In this document: positions 16,076 through 24,662 of the stretch, one piece after another
How the letters are laid out: each line of letters starts with the position of its first letter
How positions within the stretch are numbered: position 1 is the stretch's first letter
NCBI GenBank assembly: GCA_034422835.1
Contig: DAOUJJ010000021.1
Span: 1 to 38,632, forward strand
Source of the DNA: VXMO01 sp034422835
Lineage (GTDB): Bacteria; Chloroflexota; Dehalococcoidia; UBA6926
Reading direction: 5' to 3'
Length of the DNA: 38,632 nucleotides
Notes under the pieces: model-generated
What the model saw: the letters and a program-made list of their open reading frames with translations, nothing else
Told to the model about the DNA's origin: nothing
Database searches by the model: none
Translations under genes and position numbers: made by a program

Positions 16076-17362
16076 TCAGCCGAATTGGGGGCGGCGCAGC
16101 GTGATTATAAGCACGATGCACAGGAACAGAGGCAGGAATAGCAGCAGGATCGGCGTCTTATACTCGTCGAACGTATCGAACCACCAGCCAACGAATATCG
16201 GTGAGAGGATGGATCCGATTGCGGATGTCCCCGTCTGTATGCCCATCAAGCGACCGAAGATGGCGCGACCCCAGAGCTCGCCCTGCAGCGCAAGCCGGGA
16301 CGGCGTCGTCATCCCCCAGCCTATGCCGTGCGTGACTCCGTAGAGAATCGCCCCGCTCAGATTCGTCGTCGTCAAGAAGAAGAACAAGCCGATAAGCTGC
16401 ATGATGAATGCCGCCGCCAGCACAAACCGCTTGTCGAACTTGTCGGCCAGGAAGCCCGAGGCGAGACGACCCGGCAGGCCGCCGATCGTCCAGATCAGCA
16501 CGGCCAACCCTGCTTCTTGCGCAGTTAGCCCGAAGGTCTGCAGCGCCGGAACCTGGAAAATGACCAGTGCCGAAAACCCCATCTGCTGCAACCCGAGCGC
16601 AAAAACGTATTGATAATAGCCGACGCTCCGCAGGACACTGCCGATTCCAATCAGCCCCGCCTCTCCGACCGGCACCCCGCCCCCTGTGAGCGCAACCGGC
16701 GCACTCGATGATTCTTCAGTCGGTGGATCGCCGTCGGGCCGTTGTCCGTACGCCTCCGGCGCGCGCCGCATGATTAATGCGAGTGGGATGCAGATCACCC
16801 ACATCGCCACGCCGATGCCCGCCAAAGTGTGTCGCCAGCCAAATTCCTCGATCAACACCACGATGCCCAGCACGAGGAAACCCGCAAAGCCCGGTCCCAG
16901 GAAGAGGAAACCCAGCGCCCGGCCGCGCATGCGGCTGAACCAGTTTGTGACTGCCGCACTGACGATCAGGAACGACCCGGCGCCCAGCCCGAGTGCCAGA
17001 AACATATATGCCGCGTAGAACTGGACCACGTTCTGTGTCAGCGACACGAGGATGAATCCCGTCCCACCGATCACGAAACCGGCAATGAGAATGATTCGGG
17101 GGCCTATCCGGTCGACAAGGAACCCCATAATCGGCCCCAGGATTCCTGATTCGGCTCGCTGAATCGAGACAGCTGCCGCCACGACTGTGCGACTCCCGCC
17201 CGCAATTGAGTCCGCAATGGGATTCACGAAGGCTGAGAAGCCGTAGAAGCCGACGCCTGTGGAGAACAACATCAGCAGGAAGCCGGACAGGACAATCCAC
17301 CACCCGTAGAACACGCGACGGGGATTCAGTATCCCGAGCGACGACCGCGTTTCAACCGCCAT
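16076..17362 (-). CDS. MFS transporter, monocarboxylate/oxalate-formate antiporter-like
   Basis: Twelve-helix major facilitator protein of 428 residues. The N-terminal FYGWWIVLSGFLLMLFSTGVGFYGFSAF segment and the DRIGPRIILIAGF loop (the A motif between helices 2 and 3) resemble the OFA and monocarboxylate porter groups. A second A-like motif, DKFDKRFVLAAAF, follows the central cytoplasmic loop, which is polar and Pro/Ser-rich (about 205-230). The substrate is unknown; a small organic acid is a family-level guess. The ATG at 17362 gives a short basic N-terminus before helix 1. It lies downstream of fakA across a gap of about 100 nt that contains a hairpin. Confidence 0.85.
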   Translation of the reverse strand: MAVETRSSLGILNPRRVFYGWWIVLSGFLLMLFSTGVGFYGFSAFVNPIADSIAGGSRTVVAAAVSIQRAESGILGPIMGFLVDRIGPRIILIAGFVIGGTGFILVSLTQNVVQFYAAYMFLALGLGAGSFLIVSAAVTNWFSRMRGRALGFLFLGPGFAGFLVLGIVVLIEEFGWRHTLAGIGVAMWVICIPLALIMRRAPEAYGQRPDGDPPTEESSSAPVALTGGGVPVGEAGLIGIGSVLRSVGYYQYVFALGLQQMGFSALVIFQVPALQTFGLTAQEAGLAVLIWTIGGLPGRLASGFLADKFDKRFVLAAAFIMQLIGLFFFLTTTNLSGAILYGVTHGIGWGMTTPSRLALQGELWGRAIFGRLMGIQTGTSAIGSILSPIFVGWWFDTFDEYKTPILLLFLPLFLCIVLIITLRRPQFG

Positions 17363-17378
17363 TTATCGTCCGCTAATC

Positions 17379-17406
17379 CGTGGGCGCTCCGATAAGAGCG
17401 GCCACG
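17379..17406 (-). terminator. Hairpin between fakA and the MFS gene
   Basis: CGTGG-G-CGCTC and GAGCG-G-CCACG pair around the loop CGATAA, giving 10 bp with one G-G mismatch. It follows fakA by 60 nt on the minus strand. There is no T run, so it may be a weak terminator or a processing structure rather than a full stop signal. Confidence 0.35.
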
Positions 17407-17466
17407 CCCTCCCCAGTACTGGCGTGAGCGTGAGCGCAACGCTAACCCCTGTCAAGCGGCGTGCGG

Positions 17467-19086
17467 CTATTCGACAGAGATGAGGTACGGATACAGCGGT
17501 TGGCCGCCGTTCTGGATTTCCACCTCTACGTCATCCGGGCAGACGGCGCTAACGGCCTCGGCCGCAGATTCAGCCTGCTCCTCCGTGATGCCCGCGCCGT
17601 AGTACAGCGTGACGATCATTTCACCTTCCGGCGCGATGCGCTCCACCAGTGACTGCGCCACCGCCTCGGGCGTCTCACCCGAAACGACGAGATCGCCTTC
17701 AAGCAGGCCGATTGGCTGCTCCGCCGCGTACGTCACATCACCGGACTGGCCGTTGCGCACGGCGAAAGTCACCTCGGCCCATCGGAGCTCATCAACCGCG
17801 CCTTGCATCCCGTCAAGGTTGTCCTGGACGGTGTCGGTTGCCGAGTACGTCAGGAGCGCGGCGATGCCTTGCTGTACGGACTCTGTCGGCAGCACGGTGA
17901 CGGTCTTGGTGTGGATGAGGTCACGCGAGACCTCTGCCGTTGCCGCGATGTTCTTGTTGTTGGGCAGGATGATGATGTCCGGCGCGGGGATTGACTCTAC
18001 GGCCTCCGCGATCTCCTCCGCAGACGGGTTCATGGACTGCCCGCCCCAGATGATGGAGCCTGCGCCGAGCCCCCGCATGATGCGTACGAAGCCGGGGCCG
18101 GCGGCCACCGACACGACGCCGCAGACCACGTCCTCAATGTCCTCTCCATGACCTGCCAGGAACTGCTGGTGTTGCTGGTCCATATCCCGGATCGAGACCT
18201 GCTCCAATCGACCCATTCCCTCGGCCTCTGCCAGCACGACCTCCGGCTCGGCGGTGTGCAGGTGTACACGCACCAACGCATCCCCCTCAACGATGGACTC
18301 GGACTCGCCGAACAGCGCCATCGTCGCGCGAATGGTGTCCATGTTGGACGTGGGCTCCATCAGCACGAACTCCGTGCAATAACCCCATGCTTCGCCTTCG
18401 CCGCCGGCGTACAGGCTTGGATCGATGGTGGAGATGGTTGGGGCTTCAAGCGCCGGGCCGGGATCCTCCCCCGTCAGCCGCGCGAGCGCGCCCCGCAGTA
18501 GCACGGCAATGCCCTGTCCGCCTGAATCAACGACGCCTGCGCTTGCGAGAACAGGCAGCAGTTCCGGCGTCCGAGCGGTTGAAGCGTCGGCCTCATCGGC
18601 AGCGGCGCGCAGCGTGTCGATGACGTCCGCCGCGCCGCTCGCGTTTGCCGCCTCGCCCGCCTCGCGGCCCACGGTCAGCATCGTGCCCTCGACGGGCTTG
18701 CTCATGGCTCCGTAGGCGGCGTCGGATGCAGCCTGCAACCCCTTGGCAAGCGACGGCCCGTCCATGATGTCAACACCATCCAGCCCTTGGGCAAAACCCT
18801 TCAGATACTGAGAGAGGATGACGCCGCTGTTGCCGCGCGCCCCGCGCAGCGCTCCCTGCCCGATGGTGTAGGACATTGCGCCGACAGTGCCGTCGCCGGG
18901 GTTCTCCTGCGCGTCACGCAGGGCCGTTTGGATCGTGAGCATCATGTTGGTTCCTGTGTCGCCGTCCGGCACCGGATACACGTTCAGCGCGTTCACGGCG
19001 TCCACGTTGGCCTGCAGCCACTCCGCGCCGCCACTGAGCGCATCGAGCAGTCCCTGAGCATCGAGCGTGCCTGCATCAGTCGCCAT
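17467..19086 (-). CDS. fakA: DAK2 domain fatty acid kinase catalytic subunit (FakA/YloV family)
   Basis: Phosphorylates fatty acids bound to a DegV-type FakB protein. The N-terminal DAK2 (DhaL-like) nucleotide-binding domain spans about residues 10-200, with NVYPVPDGDTGTNM supplying the Mg-binding Asp residues D41 and D43. GQGALRGARGNSGVILSQYLKGFA is the second family motif. After a middle domain (EGEAWGYCTEFVLM) comes the C-terminal domain with IWGGQSMNPSAEEI and ILPNNKNI, as in YloV. At 539 residues it matches the family. An AGGAGGGG Shine-Dalgarno sequence supports the ATG at 19086. It is divergent from rpmB; rpmB-fakA-recG proximity is also known from Firmicutes, and here recG and degV are about 9 kb away. 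Confidence 0.93.
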   Translation of the reverse strand: MATDAGTLDAQGLLDALSGGAEWLQANVDAVNALNVYPVPDGDTGTNMMLTIQTALRDAQENPGDGTVGAMSYTIGQGALRGARGNSGVILSQYLKGFAQGLDGVDIMDGPSLAKGLQAASDAAYGAMSKPVEGTMLTVGREAGEAANASGAADVIDTLRAAADEADASTARTPELLPVLASAGVVDSGGQGIAVLLRGALARLTGEDPGPALEAPTISTIDPSLYAGGEGEAWGYCTEFVLMEPTSNMDTIRATMALFGESESIVEGDALVRVHLHTAEPEVVLAEAEGMGRLEQVSIRDMDQQHQQFLAGHGEDIEDVVCGVVSVAAGPGFVRIMRGLGAGSIIWGGQSMNPSAEEIAEAVESIPAPDIIILPNNKNIAATAEVSRDLIHTKTVTVLPTESVQQGIAALLTYSATDTVQDNLDGMQGAVDELRWAEVTFAVRNGQSGDVTYAAEQPIGLLEGDLVVSGETPEAVAQSLVERIAPEGEMIVTLYYGAGITEEQAESAAEAVSAVCPDDVEVEIQNGGQPLYPYLISVE

Positions 19087-19231
19087 TACTCCCCTCCTCT
19101 TGTGCTGCCAGCCTGGCTATATTGCCTCACACCCCTGACTCTGGTAGCATACGACCTCGTGTAGAAACGATACAGCCGCCCCTTTGGTGGGCGCGCGAAA
19201 ATCATCCTGAAACGACGATTGATTAGCAACC

Positions 19232-19420
19232 ATGGCAAAGTGTGACTTCTGTGACCGCGGCCCCCAATTTGGTAACCGCGTCAGCCACTCGAACCGCAAG
19301 ACGCGTCGACGTTGGAACATGAACGTCCAGCGCATCTCGCAGTACGATGCCGATGGCAAGCGCACCCGGGTCCGCATATGCACTCGCTGCCTGCGCACCA
19401 CCGCCAAAGCTGCGAAGTAG
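19232..19420 (+). CDS. rpmB: 50S ribosomal protein L28
   Basis: Small ribosomal protein of the large subunit, 62 residues, recognised by MAKCDFCDRGPQFGNRVSHSNRKTRRRW and the C-terminal RVRICTRCLRT. It has paired cysteines CxxC (C4, C7) and CTRC, so it is the zinc-binding (C+) form. No clear Shine-Dalgarno sequence is seen before the ATG. The gap of 145 nt upstream is shared with the divergent fakA gene and must hold both promoters. Confidence 0.97.
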   Translation: MAKCDFCDRGPQFGNRVSHSNRKTRRRWNMNVQRISQYDADGKRTRVRICTRCLRTTAKAAK

Positions 19421-19452
19421 CGCCCTAAAACGGCGGGTCGGTATTTGCGCGG

Positions 19453-19458
19453 TAGACT
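19453..19458 (+). promoter_or_regulatory. Leaderless-type -10 box for HEPN copy 2
   Basis: TAGACT lies exactly 6 nt (GTGAGC) before the ATG at 19465. It decides the start codon: the GTG at 19459 would be inside the spacer and is therefore unlikely to be translated. Confidence 0.55.
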
Positions 19459-19464
19459 GTGAGC

Positions 19465-19833
19465 ATGAATGGTAACAATCACTCGCAGACCGCACTTGAG
19501 TTTCTGACGGCGTCTGACGAGGAATTTGCGGCGGGAGACCACCTGCAGGCCTCAGAGAAGCTGTGGGGCGCAGCCACGCACGCCGTCATGGCCGTGGCCA
19601 ATCAGCGGGGCTGGGAGTGCCGATCACACCGCGCGATGAAGAACGTGGTGCAGCGTATTTCAGACGAGTACGACGACGCGCTGGTGCAGGGTGGATTCAC
19701 GGCAGCAGAGAAATTCCACAAGAATTTCTACCATGACGAGATGGAGGACTACGAGGTTCAGTCGGATCGACCGTTCGTCCATCGATTCGTCCACCGCATG
19801 TTGTCATACATGGAACCAAACGCCACTCCCTAA
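19465..19833 (+). CDS. PaREP1-like HEPN-domain protein (copy 2)
   Basis: Helical protein of 122 residues, paralogous to the gene at 1221-1592. Shared landmarks are QASEKLWGAAT (28-38), the R-x6-H pair (R48, H55) and FHKNFYHDEM (about 87-96). It lies between rpmB and argG on the same strand and shares no obvious function with either. No nucleotidyltransferase partner is adjacent. The ATG is preferred over the GTG two codons earlier because of the -10 box position. Function is unknown; an RNase or toxin-like role is inferred only from the HEPN motif. Confidence 0.75.
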   Translation: MNGNNHSQTALEFLTASDEEFAAGDHLQASEKLWGAATHAVMAVANQRGWECRSHRAMKNVVQRISDEYDDALVQGGFTAAEKFHKNFYHDEMEDYEVQSDRPFVHRFVHRMLSYMEPNATP

Positions 19834-19902
19834 AAACTTCGCCCGTGCCCTCGCGTTCCCTTGTTCCCCATAGCTCCGACCGAACTCCCACTCCTCCCCT
19901 GC

Positions 19903-19908
19903 TAGAAT
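19903..19908 (+). promoter_or_regulatory. Candidate -10 element for argG
   Basis: TAGAAT, 34 nt before the argG start codon, in the 109-nt gap after the HEPN gene. No matching -35 element. A strong ribosome-binding site, GGTGGGGG, lies 5 nt before the ATG at 19943, so argG has a normal leader. Confidence 0.4.
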
Positions 19909-19942
19909 CAATCCACGCGCAAATCACTTAGGTGGGGGTTCA

Positions 19943-21139
19943 ATGGCGGAGAAACTTGTTCTTGCGTATAGCGGCGGGCTTGATACGTCCGTTGCTGTGC
20001 GATGGATCCAGGAGAACTACGGATACGATGTCGTCACGCTGACAGCGAACCTCGGCAACGTCGACAACTTGGATGAGATTCGCCAGCGCGCGCTGGAGTC
20101 CGGCGCGGTCGGCGCGCACGTCGCTGATGTCCGCGATGAGTTCATCCGCGAGTTCGTCTTTCCCGCCCTCAAGGCCAACGCTCTCTACCAGGGTGTCTAT
20201 CCCGTCGCCACCGCGCTTGGCAGGCCGCTTATCGCGCGACTTATGGTCGAGGCGGCGCGGCAGGAGGGAGCGACCGCGGTCGCCCACGGCTGCACCGGCA
20301 AGGGCAACGACCAGGTGCGACTGGATGTTTCGGTCGGGGCGCTTGCGCCGGACCTCAAGGTAGTTGCGCCCGCGCGCGAGTGGGGCATGACGCGCGTCGA
20401 AGAGATCGCCTATGCCCGTGAGCACGAGATTCCCGTGCCGTCCACGCTCGAAAAACCGTATTCGACCGACGACAACCTGTGGGGACGCAGCATCGAGGCT
20501 GGTGTGCTTGAAGATGCGTGGCGAGAGCCGCCGGAGAACGCCTACGAATGGACGGTCGCGCCGCACGAGGCGCCGGACGAGCCGCGCTACGTCGAATTGC
20601 AGTTCGAAGAGGGTCTGCCTATCGCCCTGGATGGCGCGGAGATGTCGCCTGTTGACCTCGTCGAGACGCTCTCAAAGATTGGTGGCGAGCACGGCGTTGG
20701 GCGGATCGACCACATCGAAGACCGGCTTGTCGGCATCAAGTCGCGCGAGATCTATGAGGCCCCGGCCGCGACCATCCTGATCCACGCGCACAAGGCGCTT
20801 GAGGGCATGGTACTCACGAAAGACCAGGTGCGGTTCGGCGAGACCGTCTCCCGCGAATACGCCCAGCTTGTGTATGACGGCCTCTGGTTCAGCCAGCTGC
20901 GGGAGGACTTGCAGGCATACGTCGATAGCAGCCAGCGGGCGGTGACCGGCGCGGTGCGGGTCAAGCTGCATAAGGGCCACGCGACGGTGGTGGGGCGCAA
21001 GAGCGAGTACGCCCTCTACCAGCACGCGCTCGCCACGTATGACGAAGGTGATGTCTTTGATCAGTCAGCATCCCCAGGATTCATCCACCTCTGGGGCCTG
21101 CCGATCCGCACACAGGCACGCGTAAGGCCGGAGAAATAG
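19943..21139 (+). CDS. argG: Argininosuccinate synthase
   Basis: Joins citrulline and aspartate with ATP to form argininosuccinate, the penultimate step of arginine synthesis. The ATP pyrophosphatase loop YSGGLDTS is at residues 9-16. AHGCTGKGNDQVR and YSTDDNLWGRSIEAGVLED are classical family signatures. At 398 residues it is full length. argH, its usual neighbour, lies 3.5 kb downstream on the same strand; the interval is filled by two minus-strand genes. argG ends only 11 nt from the convergent GHKL ATPase gene. Confidence 0.97.
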   Translation: MAEKLVLAYSGGLDTSVAVRWIQENYGYDVVTLTANLGNVDNLDEIRQRALESGAVGAHVADVRDEFIREFVFPALKANALYQGVYPVATALGRPLIARLMVEAARQEGATAVAHGCTGKGNDQVRLDVSVGALAPDLKVVAPAREWGMTRVEEIAYAREHEIPVPSTLEKPYSTDDNLWGRSIEAGVLEDAWREPPENAYEWTVAPHEAPDEPRYVELQFEEGLPIALDGAEMSPVDLVETLSKIGGEHGVGRIDHIEDRLVGIKSREIYEAPAATILIHAHKALEGMVLTKDQVRFGETVSREYAQLVYDGLWFSQLREDLQAYVDSSQRAVTGAVRVKLHKGHATVVGRKSEYALYQHALATYDEGDVFDQSASPGFIHLWGLPIRTQARVRPEK

Positions 21140-21150
21140 GGGGATACTAG

Positions 21151-24100
21151 CTAGCTGTCCTCGAACCAGCCGCGGCCAAACGAGAATCTGCGCACACGGT
21201 TTGCCGGGTTCTGGATCTTGCGAATACGGCTTTTCTCAGGGTCACCCGCATACTCGACGACATAAAGCCAGTAGTTCTCTCCTTGATCGACAGCTGCATG
21301 GAACTGAGTTCGAGTCATAGTCGCAGGACGGTCATTTAGTGAGCCCGACATTGACTTGACTTCAACTACTTTGATGGGATTCTCATTCTCGTCGAGAGTG
21401 TAGAGGTCGTAGCCAGCGTTATTTTTTGGCGTACGTTTTAGCGCGGGTTCCTGTTCGAGAATCTTGGCGATGCCGGAGTCCTCTAGAGCGTCCCGTTCTT
21501 CGTGGCTCAACCCTTCCGGATTGTCGTCGTCATCATCAAGTTCAACACGCACCGGCGGTTCAGATGGTGCAGGGCTTGTGGTTTTTGTAATGACATCCTT
21601 TGGTGTGGCTCCGCCGGGTGATGGAGGGCGTGGCGGAATCTGCACGATAGTTGGGCTCATGCTCTTGATTCCCCCACTACCCGGGTGTGGAGTGCCACTG
21701 TGAGATCCAGTCTTTTCAGGAGTAGCCGTTCCGACGACTGCATCTTGTGTGTTTTCTTCCCCAAACTGTGCGTTAAGTACCGCACGTATCTGCTCTTCAG
21801 TGATTCCGCGCTCCTTCAAGGCGGCCAGCTCATCGCGAAACCCTGCCGAAAGTTCGCCCGGAGGCACAAGTTCACCTGTTGGCTCTGGTGCGAACTTGAT
21901 GAATCCCCGCAACAACTCGTTATCCGGCCATACTGTCGCTGAGAATGGAATTTCTTGCGGCTTACACAAGTTGCCTTCATCGTCTGGAATCCAAGCGATT
22001 TCATTGAGGGTTCTAATGAGAGTGGCTGGAAAGCGTTGGGAGCGTGAGGAGTAGTAGAACCATCTGTAGACCCCGTGAAAACCGACCTCCCCGTTGTTTC
22101 GTGCATAGACCCTCAACTGATTCCAGAGCGCTGCCGCGCGTAATGCGGCCTGTTCTTGAAGGAGTTCTCTCATGCAGATTAGGACGCCTTCCAATCCTCG
22201 CAAAGAGAAATCTTCGACGCTCGTTTCTGATGTAAGCCCTCCATCACGCCAACGACTTTCTTGGCGCAGAGTCCTTTTCTCTTCCCAGTCCAGGCTAGGT
22301 TCCACTACTTCTTGAACCAAAGTGTCCGATGCGCCCAACGCTCTGAACAGTTGAACTACGCGCTCATTGCGCAAGGCACGCTTGGTGTAGTCAGCGACTA
22401 AAACGCCGGGCACATCGCGGAAAAGGGCTTTCAGTGAATCAGTGGCAAGATATGCTTCGCTCGGCGAGACAAAGTAGCGCTCTTTCGTGCCGCAGTCCAT
22501 CGCGTAGACGAGTCGCAAACTGCTGGCCTCACTTATTAAGCGCTCACGCTGTTCCCTGGTGCTGTCTGCATAAGCATTGGCAATCCGAAGGATATCCGCT
22601 TGATACGACGCTTGGGTCAAACGCGATGGAGGTTTACGGTACTTGGGCAGGACATTATCGACAATGTCGTCTACCAAGTCAGGAACGCGAAGGCTGATTC
22701 TTTCGAGAAACGCCTTGGCATCTTTTGAGTTGCAGACAGCAGCCTTGATGATCGGATAATCGGTAGCAGTTTTCCCCGGCAAGTAGGCGAGTGGTTTGCC
22801 ATCGCCATCAAAGGGCAAGATGTGGCTGCCATTCTCTATCCTGATGATAGGTAGCCGTTTGGCCCGCTCTGTTAGTGCGGGGCGCTCATTTAGAAAGATA
22901 TACAATCGCTGAACCCAGCTGTCTGGCTGGTGTTCGAGAAACTCATGATTCAAGTGTCGTACAAGCCATTCAGGTGTGATGACATCGACAGTGGCTTCTT
23001 CTCTCAGGTATTCAAGAACGTTAGCGCTGTGTCTGACATTTGATGTGATGTCATCCACAAGCCATTCCGTAGTGTTTCCGTCCTCCACCAACTGCCGGAG
23101 GCGCTTCTTGCCCAAAAGCTTCTTAACAGCTGGAGGGTCACTGATCCGGGCATACTGCCCTGCGATATGTCCGCCATCCGTAGGAAGCAGCGGTTGAGTT
23201 GAGAGGGCCTCACGAACGGCATCGTGAACTGGAGCGAATTTGCGCAACTGTTCCGTAGGCGTGCCTGAACGCGGAATAATGCAATCCAGAGCCCTCAGAT
23301 TCAGCATTCCGGCATCCCGCAGGCGTGCGAGAGAGTCTGCGACGAGAGAGGCAGTTTCCCTGATTAGATATTGATTCCATTCTTCGTGCAGCGGGATGTT
23401 GTCTCTTGCCGGCGTTGTCCGGTACGGGCCTTGAACAAGGAAGCCCAAGTGTGTGTCGATCTCTGTCGGGAAGAACGAGGCCCACTTTGAAACCTGTGCC
23501 CTGAACAGAGTGAATTTCTTATCCTGATCCCGACCGCGGGGAAACGCGATTTCCACGCGGCCTGCTGGCGTGTCATCATGAGACACCTCGCGGTCACACA
23601 CTAAGAATTGCAACGCCTCTTGTGTGGAGTCGCCGCAGCCCTTCCTGACTGTTCTGATATTCAGCCCGCTCATCACTATGTCTTCTCGGCGAATCCAGCC
23701 GGAAGAACCATTGGGTGCCTCCCACGTAATCTCATTGATGTGGCGCAGAAAGAGCAGGGTTAGCGGGTCTAATTCTTTCAGTGCAGTGCATATCTCTCCC
23801 TGTGCAGAGGGTAGATCTTCTTTGAAGGGAAGGTAGGTCAGAGTTTCGCCAGGCTCCGTTGGCCTAGCAGTTGCCGCTCTGGGATGCACATAGTCCGTAA
23901 TGACAAAATGCTCTCCCCCCGAATGTACTTCGGGGTAGTCGGTGTATGCATACACTGACTTAAAGCCGATGCCAAAGTGCCCGATGTCCGTCAATTTCTT
24001 CGTTGATTGGGCGATCCCACAAATTCCTACAATATCCTCCTCATCGAAGGGGTGCCCATAATGTCTGACAGAGAGACCGTCTTCGCTGACAAGAAAAGTT

Positions 24101-24285
24101 AACCTACGATTGTTGTTCCCTTCACCACCGCGCCCGAGAGCGTCCTCCGTATTCTGGATTAGTTCCAGAATGAAGTGGGTTCTTTCTGCGTATTGGTTCG
24201 CCAGCAGCGTCGGTCCATAGACTCCCACCTCGGTGCCGTACTTAATCGTGTTTTCGGTGCTAATCTTGGCATAGTCCACTGGCAT
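21151..24285 (-). CDS. GHKL (sacsin-like) ATPase with C-terminal DUF3883 nuclease-like domain
   Basis: Large protein of 1044 residues. The N-terminal GHKL ATPase fold (Hsp90/sacsin/MORC-like) has the N-box ELIQNTEDA (41-49), a G1-type segment DEEDIVGICGIAQSTK (81-96, with Glu/Cys variations) and the G2 box GIGFKS (105-110). A long, mostly helical middle (about 200-850) is not recognised. A disordered Pro/Ser/Gly-rich and acidic linker (about 860-935) leads to DUF3883 (about 950-1044) with AGYDL (D960) and VVEVKS (E975, K977), the D...ExK layout of PD-(D/E)xK nucleases. ATP-gated DNA cleavage is inference. Its base composition is clearly more A/T-rich than argG and argH on either side. A 60-residue protein is encoded 68 nt upstream on the same strand. 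AGGGG lies 8 nt before the ATG. Other roles, such as chaperone-like remodelling, cannot be excluded. Confidence 0.85.
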   Translation of the reverse strand: MPVDYAKISTENTIKYGTEVGVYGPTLLANQYAERTHFILELIQNTEDALGRGGEGNNNRRLTFLVSEDGLSVRHYGHPFDEEDIVGICGIAQSTKKLTDIGHFGIGFKSVYAYTDYPEVHSGGEHFVITDYVHPRAATARPTEPGETLTYLPFKEDLPSAQGEICTALKELDPLTLLFLRHINEITWEAPNGSSGWIRREDIVMSGLNIRTVRKGCGDSTQEALQFLVCDREVSHDDTPAGRVEIAFPRGRDQDKKFTLFRAQVSKWASFFPTEIDTHLGFLVQGPYRTTPARDNIPLHEEWNQYLIRETASLVADSLARLRDAGMLNLRALDCIIPRSGTPTEQLRKFAPVHDAVREALSTQPLLPTDGGHIAGQYARISDPPAVKKLLGKKRLRQLVEDGNTTEWLVDDITSNVRHSANVLEYLREEATVDVITPEWLVRHLNHEFLEHQPDSWVQRLYIFLNERPALTERAKRLPIIRIENGSHILPFDGDGKPLAYLPGKTATDYPIIKAAVCNSKDAKAFLERISLRVPDLVDDIVDNVLPKYRKPPSRLTQASYQADILRIANAYADSTREQRERLISEASSLRLVYAMDCGTKERYFVSPSEAYLATDSLKALFRDVPGVLVADYTKRALRNERVVQLFRALGASDTLVQEVVEPSLDWEEKRTLRQESRWRDGGLTSETSVEDFSLRGLEGVLICMRELLQEQAALRAAALWNQLRVYARNNGEVGFHGVYRWFYYSSRSQRFPATLIRTLNEIAWIPDDEGNLCKPQEIPFSATVWPDNELLRGFIKFAPEPTGELVPPGELSAGFRDELAALKERGITEEQIRAVLNAQFGEENTQDAVVGTATPEKTGSHSGTPHPGSGGIKSMSPTIVQIPPRPPSPGGATPKDVITKTTSPAPSEPPVRVELDDDDDNPEGLSHEERDALEDSGIAKILEQEPALKRTPKNNAGYDLYTLDENENPIKVVEVKSMSGSLNDRPATMTRTQFHAAVDQGENYWLYVVEYAGDPEKSRIRKIQNPANRVRRFSFGRGWFEDS

Positions 24286-24353
24286 AGGTTGCCCCTAGTA
24301 CGTAATCAGTTCTCAGGAAGGTCCATTATCCACAAGGCCCGTGCATTATTCCG

Positions 24354-24536
24354 CTATCGGGAATTCTCTTTGACCGTAGCCTCAATTGCCCGCCTGTATT
24401 GCCCTTCGTCTGTGAAATGTCCGTGCTTGCCCTGCTTCGCTGCCTCGACAACGTGCGTCTGGCCATCAATCCCGACAACGGTACGTTCCAAGCGGTTTCC
24501 CCGTTGAATCGTAAACTCCTTTTTCTTGCCCGCCAT
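24354..24536 (-). CDS. Small basic protein of unknown function upstream of the GHKL-DUF3883 gene
   Basis: A 60-residue protein, lysine- and arginine-rich at the start (MAGKKKEFTIQRGNRLER), then VVGIDGQTHVVEAAKQGKHG and a short C-terminal helix. I do not recognise a family. The ATG at 24536 is preceded by GGAGG with 6 nt spacing, one of the best ribosome-binding sites in the window, which argues that this is a real gene. The frame could extend to a TTG at 24578, but that codon overlaps a -10-like TAGAAT. It lies 68 nt upstream of the GHKL-DUF3883 gene on the same strand and is probably co-transcribed with it. A regulatory, nucleic-acid-binding or antitoxin-like role would fit its size and charge but is only inference. 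Confidence 0.65.
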   Translation of the reverse strand: MAGKKKEFTIQRGNRLERTVVGIDGQTHVVEAAKQGKHGHFTDEGQYRRAIEATVKENSR

Positions 24537-24577
24537 GTACAACCTCCAAAGTTCATTCGTGCCATTGCACTGATCCA

Positions 24578-24583
24578 ATTCTA
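24578..24583 (-). promoter_or_regulatory. Candidate -10 element for the small protein/GHKL-DUF3883 operon
   Basis: TAGAAT on the minus strand, 41 nt upstream of the ATG of the 60-residue protein. No -35 consensus. It is the only good -10 match in the gap shared with the divergent argH. Confidence 0.4.
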
Positions 24584-24650
24584 ACCAAGCTTGCGTCGTG
24601 ATGAACGTGTACTCTCCGCCCGATCCAGCAGCCCCCGGTCTCCCGTGCCG

Positions 24651-24656
24651 TATCCT
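24651..24656 (+). promoter_or_regulatory. Leaderless-type -10 box for argH
   Basis: TATCCT lies exactly 6 nt (GTATGT) before the ATG at 24663. There is no Shine-Dalgarno sequence. This supports 24663 as the argH start and an independent promoter, separate from argG. Confidence 0.45.
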
Positions 24657-24662
24657 GTATGT

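Noticed and set aside
24591..24662. Upstream extension of argH
   Set aside because: Arg/Ser/Pro-rich codons unlike ArgH; a -10-like box lies 6 nt before the ATG at 24663.
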